Shown one piece after another: positions 53,076 to 60,831 of a DNA stretch of 64,000 nt; the stretch's first letter is position 1, and every line of letters begins with the position of its first letter. The notes beneath the pieces are model-generated. The model did not search any database, was not told where the DNA came from, and was given only the letters and a program-made list of their open reading frames with translations. The stretch is from contig NZ_JAHRBL010000006.1 of the NCBI RefSeq assembly GCF_019693445.1, positions 1 through 64,000 on the forward strand, read 5' to 3'. The position numbers and the translations under genes were made by a program. This DNA comes from Deinococcus aquaedulcis (lineage in GTDB: Bacteria; Deinococcota; Deinococci; Deinococcales; Deinococcaceae).

Positions 53076-53618
53076 CTAACGCGCGCCCCCCATCTCTGAG
53101 GCTGCGGTGAGTTCGGCCGGGCGCTGGGCGCGGTCCAGCAGAAAGCGGCCCTGGGTCAGCAGGCGGTCGGCGGCGGCGTGGTCGTGGGCCAGGGCCTCGG
53201 TCACGGCGCCGTTAATCAGCGCCAGTTGCTCGCCCAGCAGCGCCTCGGGGCTGTGGCCCTGCGCGGCCAGTTGCGCCCGCCCCGCCGGGGTCAGGTGCAG
53301 GTAAGCGCGCAGGGTTTCGGGCAGATAGGTGTCGCGCGCCTGCCGCAGCACAAACAGCGTGCGGCCCTGGGCGGCCTGCGGGGCATCTTCCAGGCGGCAC
53401 AGCAGGGCCAGGGCATACAGGCGGTGCGGTTCGGGCAGGCGCAGGGCCAGGGCCGGGGCGTCGTCCGGCACGGCGCCGGCGCTCAGGGCCAGGGGCGCGC
53501 CGGGGCGGCCTTCCCGCTCCAGGCGCTCCATCTGGTGGCGGTGAATCATCTGGCGGCGCAGCAGGGGAAAGCCGAACACACTGGCGAAAAAAAACAGGGG
53601 AACCAGCACTTCTTCCAC
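53076..53618 (-). CDS. hypothetical protein with N-terminal membrane anchor
   Basis: A 180-residue protein. One membrane helix (VEEVLVPLFFFASVFGFPLL) is followed by a basic stretch (RRQMIHRHQMER) and a soluble helical domain (LRLPEPHRLYALALLCRLED, HDHAAADRLLTQGRFLLDRA). Not recognised; possibly an anti-sigma-like or scaffold protein, but there is no evidence. The GTG at 53618 is chosen because AGAGGT lies 7 nt upstream; an earlier ATG at 53654 has a Pro-rich, unlikely N-terminus. Confidence 0.6.
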   Translation of the reverse strand: MEEVLVPLFFFASVFGFPLLRRQMIHRHQMERLEREGRPGAPLALSAGAVPDDAPALALRLPEPHRLYALALLCRLEDAPQAAQGRTLFVLRQARDTYLPETLRAYLHLTPAGRAQLAAQGHSPEALLGEQLALINGAVTEALAHDHAAADRLLTQGRFLLDRAQRPAELTAASEMGGAR

Positions 53619-53752
53619 GGTGAACCTCTGGGGGGGCAGGGGACGGGGGGGCACGCGGGCGAGGGGCTCACGGTAGCTCCGGGGGGTGGGCTGGGGCGTC
53701 CGCCTTAAGGGGGAAGCGGGTGGTGGGGGGCGCGCCTGCCCGGCCGGCCCCG

Positions 53753-53758
53753 TACAAT
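53753..53758 (+). promoter_or_regulatory. -10 box upstream of the pot operon
   Basis: TACAAT, 7 nt before an ATG at 53766 that opens a 14-codon reading frame rather than potA. Confidence 0.55.
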
Positions 53759-53765
53759 TCCGGTC

Positions 53766-53810
53766 ATGACGAGCAGGGCAAAGCAGGGGGCGCGGCCATC
53801 AGCGGCGTAA
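53766..53810 (+). CDS. candidate 14-residue leaderless upstream peptide of the pot operon
   Basis: ATG 53766 follows the -10 box at the leaderless distance. It reads MTSRAKQGARPSAA and stops at 53808-53810, 24 nt before the potA GTG. Such an upstream frame could couple or limit potA translation, or the true potA start could be misplaced by a frameshift. It is supported only by position. Confidence 0.35.
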   Translation: MTSRAKQGARPSAA

Positions 53811-53833
53811 GTACCAGGGGGCGGCGGGAACGG

Positions 53834-54928
53834 GTGATCGGCACCGAGACGGCGGTGGCGGCGCGCGACCTGCGCAAGAGTTTCCGGGGCGCGGCCCAGC
53901 CGGTGCTGGACGGCGTGACATTGGACATCCGCCAGGGCGAGTTTTTCAGCCTGCTGGGACCGTCCGGGTGTGGCAAGACCACGCTGCTGCGCCTGCTGGC
54001 GGGGTTTGAACAGCCCGACGGCGGTAGCGTGATGATCGGCGGCCGGGACATGACCGGCGTGCCGGCCCACCGCCGCCCGGTGAACACCGTGTTCCAGAAC
54101 TACGCGCTGTTTCCGCATCTGAACGTGCGTGAGAACGTGGAGTTTGGCCTGCGCATGGCTGGGGTGCCGGCCGGCGCACGCCGCGAGCGGGCCGGGCGCG
54201 CCCTGGAGCAGGTGCAGATTGGCGACCTCGCCGCCCGGCGCCCCGATCAGCTGTCGGGGGGGCAACGGCAGCGGGTGGCGCTGGCGCGCGCCATCGTGAA
54301 CGAGCCGCAGGTGCTGCTGCTGGACGAACCCCTCAGCGCCCTGGACCTGAAGCTGCGCAAGGAACTGCAGGTCGAACTGGCGCACCTGCAGCAGACCCTG
54401 GGCATGACCTTTGTGTTCGTGACCCACGATCAGGAAGAGGCGCTGGTCATGAGTGACCGGATTGCCGTGATGAACCGGGGCCGCATTGAGCAGCTGGGTC
54501 AGGCCGAAGCCCTGTATGAGCGCCCCCGCACCGCCTTTGTGGCGACCTTTCTGGGCAGCAGCAACCTCATTGAAGGCACGGTGCAGGCGGTGGACGGGCC
54601 CCACGCGACCGTGCAGACCGTGCACGGCCCCCTGCGCACCGCCCTGGGGGCGGGCCTGCGCCCGGGGCAGCACGTGACCCTCTCGGTGCGCCCCGAGAAA
54701 CTGCGCATGGAGCGCGACGACGAAACCGAGGGCAACGAGATCCGCGCCCGCGTGGACGACATCGTGTATACGGGCGCCGAGAACCAGTACGTGCTGGAAG
54801 CGAGCGGCCAGCGCCTGCACGTCTTTCAGCTGAACGCCGACATTGGCGCCGACGAGGACTTTGATTACGGCGAACAGGTGGCCCTGTACCTGCCGCCCGA
54901 GAACCTTGTGGTGCTGGAGGAAGGGTGA
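53834..54928 (+). CDS. potA: spermidine/putrescine ABC transporter ATPase PotA
   Basis: A 364-residue ATPase. Walker A GPSGCGKTT near residue 42, Q-loop FQNYALFPHLNV, signature LSGGQRQRVALARAI, Walker B VLLLDEPLSALD and H-loop VFVTHDQEEAL are intact. The C-terminal 120 residues form a TOBE domain. The GTG at 53834 is the best in-frame start for the family length; no clear Shine-Dalgarno site is seen. It drives uptake through PotBC of polyamines bound by PotD. Confidence 0.94.
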   Translation: MIGTETAVAARDLRKSFRGAAQPVLDGVTLDIRQGEFFSLLGPSGCGKTTLLRLLAGFEQPDGGSVMIGGRDMTGVPAHRRPVNTVFQNYALFPHLNVRENVEFGLRMAGVPAGARRERAGRALEQVQIGDLAARRPDQLSGGQRQRVALARAIVNEPQVLLLDEPLSALDLKLRKELQVELAHLQQTLGMTFVFVTHDQEEALVMSDRIAVMNRGRIEQLGQAEALYERPRTAFVATFLGSSNLIEGTVQAVDGPHATVQTVHGPLRTALGAGLRPGQHVTLSVRPEKLRMERDDETEGNEIRARVDDIVYTGAENQYVLEASGQRLHVFQLNADIGADEDFDYGEQVALYLPPENLVVLEEG

Positions 54929-54946
54929 GACCTCGCTGCGCTCGGT

Positions 54947-55027
54947 GTCGAAGGGTCAAAGGGTCTAAGGGTCTAAGGAGATGGGGCCCTCATTCCCTTA
55001 GACCCTTAGACCTCTCGACCCTTCGAC
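54947..55027. repeat. palindromic octamer repeat between potA and potB
   Basis: Left arm of four octamers GTCGAAGG GTCAAAGG GTCTAAGG GTCTAAGG (54947-54978), a 17-nt loop, right arm CCTTAGAC CCTTAGAC CTCTCGAC CCTTCGAC (54996-55027). The arms are nearly complementary over 32 nt, so the mRNA would form a long hairpin. Confidence 0.8.
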
Positions 55028-55043
55028 CGCGCCGGAGGCGCGC

Positions 55044-55868
55044 ATGACCCCCCGCCGCTTTCTCGCCACGCTGGGGCCCGGGGTGCTGTGGCTGATGGCT
55101 TTTCTGGTGGTGCCGGCGCTGATCATGCTGGGGTATTCGTTCCTCACGCGCACGGATCTGGCGCAGGTGGGTTCGCCGTGGACGCTGGAAAGCTGGGGGC
55201 GGGTCATTGGCTACGACGCGCTGTTTCAGGAATGGACTGGCGACAACCTGAGGGTGCTGTGGCGCAGCGTGTGGGTGGCGGGGCTCAGCACGCTGCTGTG
55301 CGTGCTGCTGGGCTACCCGCTGGCCTTTTACATTGCCCGGCAGGACGCGCGGCGCCGCCAGCTGCTGCTGCTGCTGCTCATCATTCCCTTCTGGACCAAT
55401 TTTCTGATCCGGGTGTACGCCTGGATCATCCTGCTGCGGCCCTTCGATCTGGTGCCTAGCCTCACGGCCACCCTGCTGGGCATGGTCTACGCCTTCCTGC
55501 CCTTTTTTGTGTTGCCGGTGTACGCCAGCGTGGAAAAGGTGAACTGGTCGCTGGCCGAGGCGGCGCAGGACCTGGGCGCGCCCCCCGCGCGGGCCTTCTG
55601 GAGCGCCGTGGTGCCCCAGACGTGGCCGGGGTTGGTGGCGGGTATTCTGCTCACCTTTATTCCGGCCCTGGGCACCTTTGTGGTCAGTGACCTGCTGGGC
55701 GGCGCCAAGACGGCGCTGGTGGGCAACCTCGTGCAGAACCAGTTCGGGCAGGCGGGCGACTGGCCGTATGGCAGCGCGCTGAGCTTCCTGCTGATGGGTT
55801 TGGTGCTGCTGGGCCTGTGGGCCTACGCCCGGGTGGCGGGCCGCCGGGGTCTGGAGGAACTGGTATGA
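55044..55868 (+). CDS. potB: spermidine/putrescine ABC transporter permease PotB
   Basis: A 274-residue permease with six membrane segments. The EAA loop LAEAAQDLGAPPARAFWSAV, typical of the PotB/PotH group, docks to PotA. The segment IIPFWTNFLIRVYAWIILLR is diagnostic of polyamine permeases. ATG 55044 follows GGAGG (55034-55038). An octamer-repeat hairpin lies between potA and this start. Confidence 0.94.
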   Translation: MTPRRFLATLGPGVLWLMAFLVVPALIMLGYSFLTRTDLAQVGSPWTLESWGRVIGYDALFQEWTGDNLRVLWRSVWVAGLSTLLCVLLGYPLAFYIARQDARRRQLLLLLLIIPFWTNFLIRVYAWIILLRPFDLVPSLTATLLGMVYAFLPFFVLPVYASVEKVNWSLAEAAQDLGAPPARAFWSAVVPQTWPGLVAGILLTFIPALGTFVVSDLLGGAKTALVGNLVQNQFGQAGDWPYGSALSFLLMGLVLLGLWAYARVAGRRGLEELV

Positions 55869-55883
55869 CGCGCGGCGCGCGTT

Positions 55884-56048
55884 GTCTAAGGGTCGAAGAG
55901 TCTAAGGGTCGAGAAAGGGCGAGGCGAAACTCAGCGGTCTGCTGGTGGATACCGAGGGGAAGATCTGCGCCGAGTGCTCGTCGGAAACAGCTTGCCAGCA
56001 AGTTGAGCCCCAATCGCCTGAGACTCTTCGACCCTTTGACCCTTCGAC
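55884..56048. repeat. palindromic octamer repeat between potB and potC
   Basis: Left arm GTCTAAGG GTCGAAGA GTCTAAGG GTCGAGAA (55884-55915), right arm CCTGAGAC TCTTCGAC CCTTTGAC CCTTCGAC (56017-56048). The 19-of-20 match between 55884-55903 and 56021-56040 makes a stable stem. The intervening 100 nt hold no gene. Confidence 0.75.
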
Positions 56049-56064
56049 CCGGCCGGAGGCCAGC

Positions 56065-56871
56065 ATGACCCGCACCCACCCCCTCCTGGCCGCCTGGGCG
56101 TGGCTGGTGTACGCCTTTCTGTACCTGCCGATTCTGGTGCTGATCGTCTTTTCCTTCAACGAGTCACGCTTTGGGGCCGAGTGGACGGGCTTCACCACCA
56201 AGTGGTACGGCGTGCTGCTGGACCGCGCCGACGTGCGTGCGGCGCTGGGGCACACGCTGCAGGTGGCGCTGCTGAGCACCCTGGTCAGCACGGTGCTGGG
56301 CACGCTGACCGGCCTGGGACTGTGGCGCTACACCAGCCGGGCGCGCGCGGCCCTGTCCACGCTGCTGGTGCTGCCCATCGTGATTCCCGACGTGGTGATG
56401 GGCGTGATGCTGCTGATGTTCTACGCCGCTGTGCGCGCAGGGCTGGAGCGGGCTGGCTGGACCTTTGACAACGGCTTCTGGACCGTGCTGCTGGCGCACG
56501 TGACCTTTCAGATCAGCTACGTGGCCCTGACCGTGCGCTCGCGCCTGTCGGGCTACGGCCCCGAACTGGAGGAAGCGGCACGCGACCTCGGCGCCAGCGC
56601 GTGGCAGTCGTTCTGGCGCGTGGTGCTGCCGCTGGCGTGGCCGGGCGTGCTGGCCGGCGCCCTGCTGGCCTTTACCCTGTCGCTGGATGACTTCGTGGTC
56701 ACGTACTTCACCAGCGGCTCGGGCTTCCAGACCCTGCCAGTGCTGATCTACACCAACGTCAAACGCGGCGTGACCCCCGACATCAATGCCCTGAGCACCC
56801 TGCTGATTCTGGTCACCGTGGTGGCGGTGCTGGTGGCGAACGCCCTGCTGCGGCCCCGGAGGAAGGGATGA
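56065..56871 (+). CDS. potC: spermidine/putrescine ABC transporter permease PotC
   Basis: A 268-residue permease. The EAA loop LEEAARDLGASAWQSFWRVV and the segment LSLDDFVVTYFTSGSGFQTL are typical of PotC/PotI. The N-terminus has the usual first helix YLPILVLIVFSFNESRFG. ATG 56065 follows GGAGG. The longer frame upstream runs through the octamer repeat and is not used. The stop overlaps the potD start. Confidence 0.94.
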   Translation: MTRTHPLLAAWAWLVYAFLYLPILVLIVFSFNESRFGAEWTGFTTKWYGVLLDRADVRAALGHTLQVALLSTLVSTVLGTLTGLGLWRYTSRARAALSTLLVLPIVIPDVVMGVMLLMFYAAVRAGLERAGWTFDNGFWTVLLAHVTFQISYVALTVRSRLSGYGPELEEAARDLGASAWQSFWRVVLPLAWPGVLAGALLAFTLSLDDFVVTYFTSGSGFQTLPVLIYTNVKRGVTPDINALSTLLILVTVVAVLVANALLRPRRKG

Positions 56872-58016
56872 CGCCCGGCACGCGGGGTCGAGGGGCGGCC
56901 CGCCTTAGACCCTTATACCCTTTGACCCTTCGACGCAGCCCCGCGCCGCTCCTGGCCCTCTGCGCCCTGCTGAGCGGGTGTTACCGGGTGGAGAAGCCGG
57001 CCGTGAAAACAGCGTCCCCCGTGCCCACGGGCGATGGCCGCACCCTGCGCGTGTTCATCTGGTCGGAATACATGGACCCGGACATCGTGAAGGCGTTCGA
57101 GGGGCAGACTGGCGCGCGGGTCATTCTGGACACCTTCGAGAGCAACGAGGCCATGCTCGCCAAGCTGCAGGGGGGCGGGGCCACCTACGACCTCGTGGTG
57201 CCCAGTTCGTATGTGGTGCAGACGATGGTGCGCGCCGGCCTGCTTCAGCCGCTGGACCGGGCGAGGCTGCCCAACCTGAAGAACGTGGCGCCCGAATTCC
57301 TGAACCCGCCCTATGACCCGGGCAACCGCTACTCCGTGCCGTACCAGTACGCGGCCACCGGCCTGGCCTACAACAAGAGCCGCTACACCCCTCAGAGGGG
57401 CTGGGCCGAGATCTTTGGCCCCGAGGACCGCCGCTCGTTTGTGCTGCTGGACGACCCGCGCGAGGTGATCGGCGCGGCGCTGAAGTACCTGGGCCACAGC
57501 GCCAACACGGCCGATGTGGCGCAGCTGCGCGCCGCCCGCGACCTGCTGCGCCGCACGGTGGCCAAAAAGGGCTTTCAGGGCTTTGACGGCGGCCCTGGCA
57601 CCCGCAACAAGCTGCTGGCCCGCCAGATTGACCTGGGCCAGATCTACGTGGGCGACCTCCTGATCGCCACCGAGGAAAACCCCCAGGTGCAGGTGGTCCT
57701 GCCCCGCGAAGGCACCACCATCAGCATGGATACCCTGGTGGTCTTAAAGCGCAGCCCCAACCCGGCCCTGGCCCACCGCTTCATCAACACCCTGCTGGAC
57801 GACGAGGTGGGCGCGCGCTTAAGCAACTACACCTACTACGCCACCCCCAACGCCGCCGCCCGGCCGCTGCTGGACGACTTTCTCAAGGCTGTCCCCGCCC
57901 TGAACCCCCCGGCAGACTGGCTGAAAAACGGCAAGCTCAACTTTATTGACGAACTGCCAGACCGGCGGGCCCAGCGGCTGTATGACCGGATCTGGACGGA
58001 GTTGAAAAGCAGGTAG
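56868..58016 (+). CDS. potD: spermidine/putrescine ABC transporter substrate-binding lipoprotein PotD
   Basis: A 382-residue lipoprotein. ATG 56868 overlaps the potC stop and follows GGAGGAAG. The first 20 codons run through an octamer repeat, then the hydrophobic signal PAPLLALCALLSGC ends in a lipobox at Cys38. A TTG at 56922 would give a more ordinary 20-residue signal peptide. The mature part has VFIWSEYMDPDIVKAFEGQT, DLVVPSSYVVQTMVRAGLLQ and NRYSVPYQYAATGLAYNKSR, typical of PotD, and TFESNEAMLAKLQGG for ligand binding. Confidence 0.92.
   Translation: MTPGTRGRGAARLRPLYPLTLRRSPAPLLALCALLSGCYRVEKPAVKTASPVPTGDGRTLRVFIWSEYMDPDIVKAFEGQTGARVILDTFESNEAMLAKLQGGGATYDLVVPSSYVVQTMVRAGLLQPLDRARLPNLKNVAPEFLNPPYDPGNRYSVPYQYAATGLAYNKSRYTPQRGWAEIFGPEDRRSFVLLDDPREVIGAALKYLGHSANTADVAQLRAARDLLRRTVAKKGFQGFDGGPGTRNKLLARQIDLGQIYVGDLLIATEENPQVQVVLPREGTTISMDTLVVLKRSPNPALAHRFINTLLDDEVGARLSNYTYYATPNAAARPLLDDFLKAVPALNPPADWLKNGKLNFIDELPDRRAQRLYDRIWTELKSR
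56903..56934 (+). repeat. octamer repeat translated within the potD signal region
   Basis: CCTTAGAC CCTTATAC CCTTTGAC CCTTCGAC, the same family as the potA-potB and potB-potC repeats. It encodes RPLYPLTLR in the potD leader if the ATG at 56868 is used. Confidence 0.7.
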
Positions 58017-58040
58017 CGGGGAGCGGGTCGCAGGGAGCGG
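58013..58040. repeat. heptamer repeat GGAGCGG overlapping the potD stop
   Basis: GTAGCGG GGAGCGG GTCGCAG GGAGCGG; the potD TAG lies in the first unit. Confidence 0.5.
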
Positions 58041-58094
58041 GAAAAGCTGACCTACGTGCTGGGCAGTCCGCCGCCCCCTCTTACCCCACCACAA

Positions 58095-58143
58095 GCGGCG
58101 GGACGCGGGCGGCGCTTCCTTCCCGCGCCCCGCGTCCCGCCGC
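58095..58143. terminator. 15-bp GC-rich hairpin between potD and the convergent small gene
   Basis: GCGGCGGGACGCGGG (58095-58109) pairs exactly with CCCGCGTCCCGCCGC (58129-58143). Confidence 0.65.
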
Positions 58144-58157
58144 CTGCACCCCTCTCC

Positions 58158-58487
58158 TTAATCCGGCTGATTCACCGGGCGGGCGCTGTCCAGCCAGCCC
58201 CATTCGCGCAGGTAGCTGCGGAATTCGGTCAGGAGTTCGCGGGCGTCCTCCTGCTCGCTCTCGTGCAGGGCGCGCAGCCACGCCTCGCCGGTGGCGCGGG
58301 TGTAGGCCAGCAGGGGCGCGCCGCCGCCCAGGAAGGTGTCCAGGGCCGAGAGCAGGTCCTCGTAGCGCGCGCGGCGCCAGGGCTTCTGGCGGGTCACCTC
58401 GTTCAGAAAATCGTCGGCAGCATGTTCCAGCAGGGGCGTGCGGCCCACGATCCAGGGGGCTTTGTGGGGGGGCACAGTCATGGTCAT
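58158..58487 (-). CDS. small protein resembling the core-binding domain of tyrosine recombinases
   Basis: A 109-residue protein. The segment LLEHAADDFLNEVTRQKPWR then RYEDLLSALDTFLGG and YTRATGEAWLRALHES has the helical pattern of the N-terminal SAM-like domain of integrase/XerC-type recombinases. No catalytic domain follows, so it is a stand-alone domain or a remnant. The start ATG overlaps the stop of the phosphatase gene (ATGA), so the two are co-transcribed. Its role is unknown. Confidence 0.6.
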   Translation of the reverse strand: MTMTVPPHKAPWIVGRTPLLEHAADDFLNEVTRQKPWRRARYEDLLSALDTFLGGGAPLLAYTRATGEAWLRALHESEQEDARELLTEFRSYLREWGWLDSARPVNQPD

Positions 58488-60184
58488 GCCTTCCACCCGG
58501 GGAAGCCTTCAATCGCCACCAGCGTGGGGCGGGGAACGTTCGTGCCGGGCTTGGCGGCAAAGTTCGAGCGCAGCTTGTCCAGGCTCTCGCTGTCCTCACC
58601 GGGGTGCTGAATGGCCAGGAACAGCGTCTTGCCGTCGGGGGACCACACGGGGCCGGTCATTTCGGCGTCCACCGGGCCCACGGCGAAGCGGTACGCCTTG
58701 CCAGCGTTGGGGCCCTCGGTGGGCATGAAGAACATGGCGTTGTTGCCGTGGAAGGCCTTGATGGGGTTGGTGCTCAGGTCCGAGTTGTCGGTGACCATCC
58801 ACAGGTTGCCGTAGGGGTCGAACACGAGGTTGTCCGGGCTGGCAAAGCCGCTCTGGGGCCCGCCCACCGCGAAGATTTCCCACAGGAACTTCGTGGCGGT
58901 CCAGTCGTCGCCGGCTTCGCGGAACTTGACGATCTGCCCGAAGAAGTTGCCGTGCTTGCTGTTGTTGGTCAGCGCCACGTACACCTCGCCGGTGCGGGGG
59001 TGAATCTCGATGTCCTCGGGGCGGTCCACCGGGGTACCGCCGACCGCCAGGGCGCTGGCGCGGGCGTCGGCCAGCACGTCGGCCTGGCTGGCGAACAGCG
59101 GCTTGCCGTCGCTGCCCTTGGCGTCTTGCAGTTTCTTGTTCTTGTCGTAGTCCAGCAGCACCCAGCTGCCATTGCCAAAGTTCGCCACGTACAGGTCGCC
59201 CTCGGCCAGCAGGTTCAGGTTCGCGGCGCGGTTGGCGGGGTCGTACTTGCCGCGCGAGACGAACTTGTACACGCACGAATCCTGCATGTCGTCGCCCATG
59301 TAGCCCACCACGCGCCCGTCCTTGGCCACGGTCACGGCCACGTTCTCATGGCGGAAGCGGCCCATGGCGGTGCGCTTTTTCGGGGTCCACTCGGGGGTAA
59401 AGGGGTCAATCTCGGTCACCCAGCCCTGGTGCATGGGGTCGTAGCCGCTGCCTTCCCAGGCCTTGGCGTAGCCGTCCACGTTTTCCTCGCAGGTGAGCAG
59501 CGTGCCCCAGGGGGTCTGCCCGCCCGAGCAGTTGCCTACGGTGCCCTTCACCATCGTGGCGCCCTTCACCACGCTGCTGCCGCGCACCGGGCCGGTCAGT
59601 TCCATGGTGCTCAGGGCGTCAATGCGGCGGTTGCGGGCGTCGGGGACAATGCGCCACTCGCGGCCTTCTTTTTTCACGCGCACCACGCTCACGCCCACCG
59701 CTTCCATCTCGGCCCTGATCTGCGCGGGGGTGCGGTTCTTGGTGTCGCCGCCCACGAACATGGGGTTCACGTACTCGTGGTTGATCGTCAGCAGCGCCTC
59801 GGTGCTGCTGGTGCCGCCCGTGAGCATGTCGATAGGAAAGAAGCCCACGTAGTCGTGGTTAAAGCCGATCTCGCGGCCACCCTCGGTAAAGGTCTCGCCC
59901 CAGGGTGCCAGTACCTGCGCGCGGTAGCCGGCCGGCAGCGTCACCGCGTCGGCGCCCGTCACGGGGATGGCGCGGAAGGGCGGCATGGTCAGGGGCTTGA
60001 CCTTCTGCGGGTCCACTGTGCTGGGGCCGCCGTTGTTGCTGACGGCCTCGGCCTGGCTGATGGTGAGGGGCAGCGCGGTCGCGGCGGCCGTCATGGCGGC
60101 GCTGCCCAGCGCGGTGCGGCGGGTCAGGCGCGTTTCAAGCAGTCGGTGCCAGAGGCTGGCCTCTGCCTTTCGTTCTGTGGTCAT
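58484..60184 (-). CDS. PhoX-family phosphatase, Tat-exported
   Basis: A 566-residue protein of the DUF839/PhoX family. The N-terminus has a Tat signal (LTRRTALGSAAM with twin Arg at about residue 22), so it is exported folded. Metal-binding segments include LTINHEYVNPMFVGG, LLTCEENVDGY, FRHENVAVTVAKDG and RPEDIEIHPRTGEVYVALTN, which hold Fe/Ca ligands in PhoX. Such enzymes release phosphate from organic esters when phosphate is scarce. Three TCAGCG repeats with 11-bp spacing lie 36-63 bp upstream, fitting Pho regulation. CAGACT is 7 nt before the ATG. Confidence 0.9.
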   Translation of the reverse strand: MTTERKAEASLWHRLLETRLTRRTALGSAAMTAAATALPLTISQAEAVSNNGGPSTVDPQKVKPLTMPPFRAIPVTGADAVTLPAGYRAQVLAPWGETFTEGGREIGFNHDYVGFFPIDMLTGGTSSTEALLTINHEYVNPMFVGGDTKNRTPAQIRAEMEAVGVSVVRVKKEGREWRIVPDARNRRIDALSTMELTGPVRGSSVVKGATMVKGTVGNCSGGQTPWGTLLTCEENVDGYAKAWEGSGYDPMHQGWVTEIDPFTPEWTPKKRTAMGRFRHENVAVTVAKDGRVVGYMGDDMQDSCVYKFVSRGKYDPANRAANLNLLAEGDLYVANFGNGSWVLLDYDKNKKLQDAKGSDGKPLFASQADVLADARASALAVGGTPVDRPEDIEIHPRTGEVYVALTNNSKHGNFFGQIVKFREAGDDWTATKFLWEIFAVGGPQSGFASPDNLVFDPYGNLWMVTDNSDLSTNPIKAFHGNNAMFFMPTEGPNAGKAYRFAVGPVDAEMTGPVWSPDGKTLFLAIQHPGEDSESLDKLRSNFAAKPGTNVPRPTLVAIEGFPGWKA

Positions 60185-60218
60185 GCCGGGTAGTCTGGGG
60201 GGGCAACGTCACCAAACC

Positions 60219-60247
60219 TTCAGCGGGCTGTCAGCGGCAGGTCAGCG
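60219..60247. promoter_or_regulatory. Pho-box-like direct repeat upstream of the phosphatase
   Basis: TCAGCG at 60220, 60231 and 60242, exactly 11 bp apart; the central unit reads CTGTCAGCG. Response regulators of the PhoB/PhoP type bind 11-bp direct repeats. Confidence 0.5.
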
Positions 60248-60299
60248 CTGCGGCGTCCAGCCCCCGGCGGGGGCCCCCATCACCGTGCGGTTCAGGGAA

Positions 60300-60328
60300 T
60301 TGTCGTCTGCGAAGTGGCCGTTTAAGAT
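60300..60328 (+). promoter_or_regulatory. promoter of spoVS
   Basis: TTGTCG (60300-60305), 17-nt spacer, TAAGAT (60323-60328), followed by a 35-nt leader with GGAAGGAG. Confidence 0.6.
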
Positions 60329-60369
60329 AGAGGGGTTTAAGTCTTTGTTTTTGGAAGGAGAGCATCACC

Positions 60370-60651
60370 TTGGAAACCCTGCGCGTCTCCGGCACGTCAC
60401 GCCCCAACGCCATCGCCGGTGCTATCGCTGCGCTGCTGCGCACCCAGGGCGAGGTGGAAATCCAGTCCATCGGCCCGACCGCCGTCAACCAGGCGGTCAA
60501 GGCCCTGGCGATTGCCCGTGGTTACCTGACGGGTGACCAGCTTGATCTGTACACCCAGCCCGAATTCGTGAAGCTGGACGTTCAGGCCGAAGAACGAACG
60601 GCGGTCCGGTTTCTGGTCAAGGCCATTCCGGCGCCCAAGTCCCCGTCCTGA
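60370..60651 (+). CDS. spoVS: stage V sporulation protein S (SpoVS-like, Alba-related)
   Basis: A 93-residue protein with the characteristic SpoVS sequence ETLRVSGTSRPNAIAGAIAA, EVEIQSIGPTAVNQAVKALA and VKLDVQAEERTAVRFLVKA. SpoVS is found in non-sporulating Deinococcus and Thermus as well as bacilli; it is Alba-like and probably binds nucleic acids. TTG 60370 is the start, with GGAAGGAG (60353-60360) 9 nt upstream. A consensus-like promoter and a short terminator frame the gene, so it is monocistronic. Confidence 0.93.
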   Translation: METLRVSGTSRPNAIAGAIAALLRTQGEVEIQSIGPTAVNQAVKALAIARGYLTGDQLDLYTQPEFVKLDVQAEERTAVRFLVKAIPAPKSPS

Positions 60652-60668
60652 GCTGTCCCTTGTGCCGA

Positions 60669-60689
60669 GCCCCCCGAGTGGGGGCTTTT
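60669..60689 (+). terminator. spoVS terminator
   Basis: GCCCCC pairs with GGGGGC around a short loop, followed by TTTT. Confidence 0.75.
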
Positions 60690-60831
60690 GCTGTTCTGGG
60701 GAGGGGAGAGCGTGGCCGGGCAGGAAGGGCTGCTCTGATGAAGGCTGCCCGTTTCGGTGAACGGCCAAAGACAGCCCGCCCACGCCAGTGACTGGGTTGA
60801 ACGCTGATACGGCTTCCGTCCATTCCCGGAA

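Noticed and set aside
53720..53833. ATG 53720 as potA start
   Set aside because: The extension is Gly/Pro-rich, has no Shine-Dalgarno site and precedes the -10 box at 53753, so it would be untranscribed.
54947..56048. CRISPR array
   Set aside because: The repeats are 8-mers without regular spacers and no cas gene is present. They are palindromic tandem repeats.
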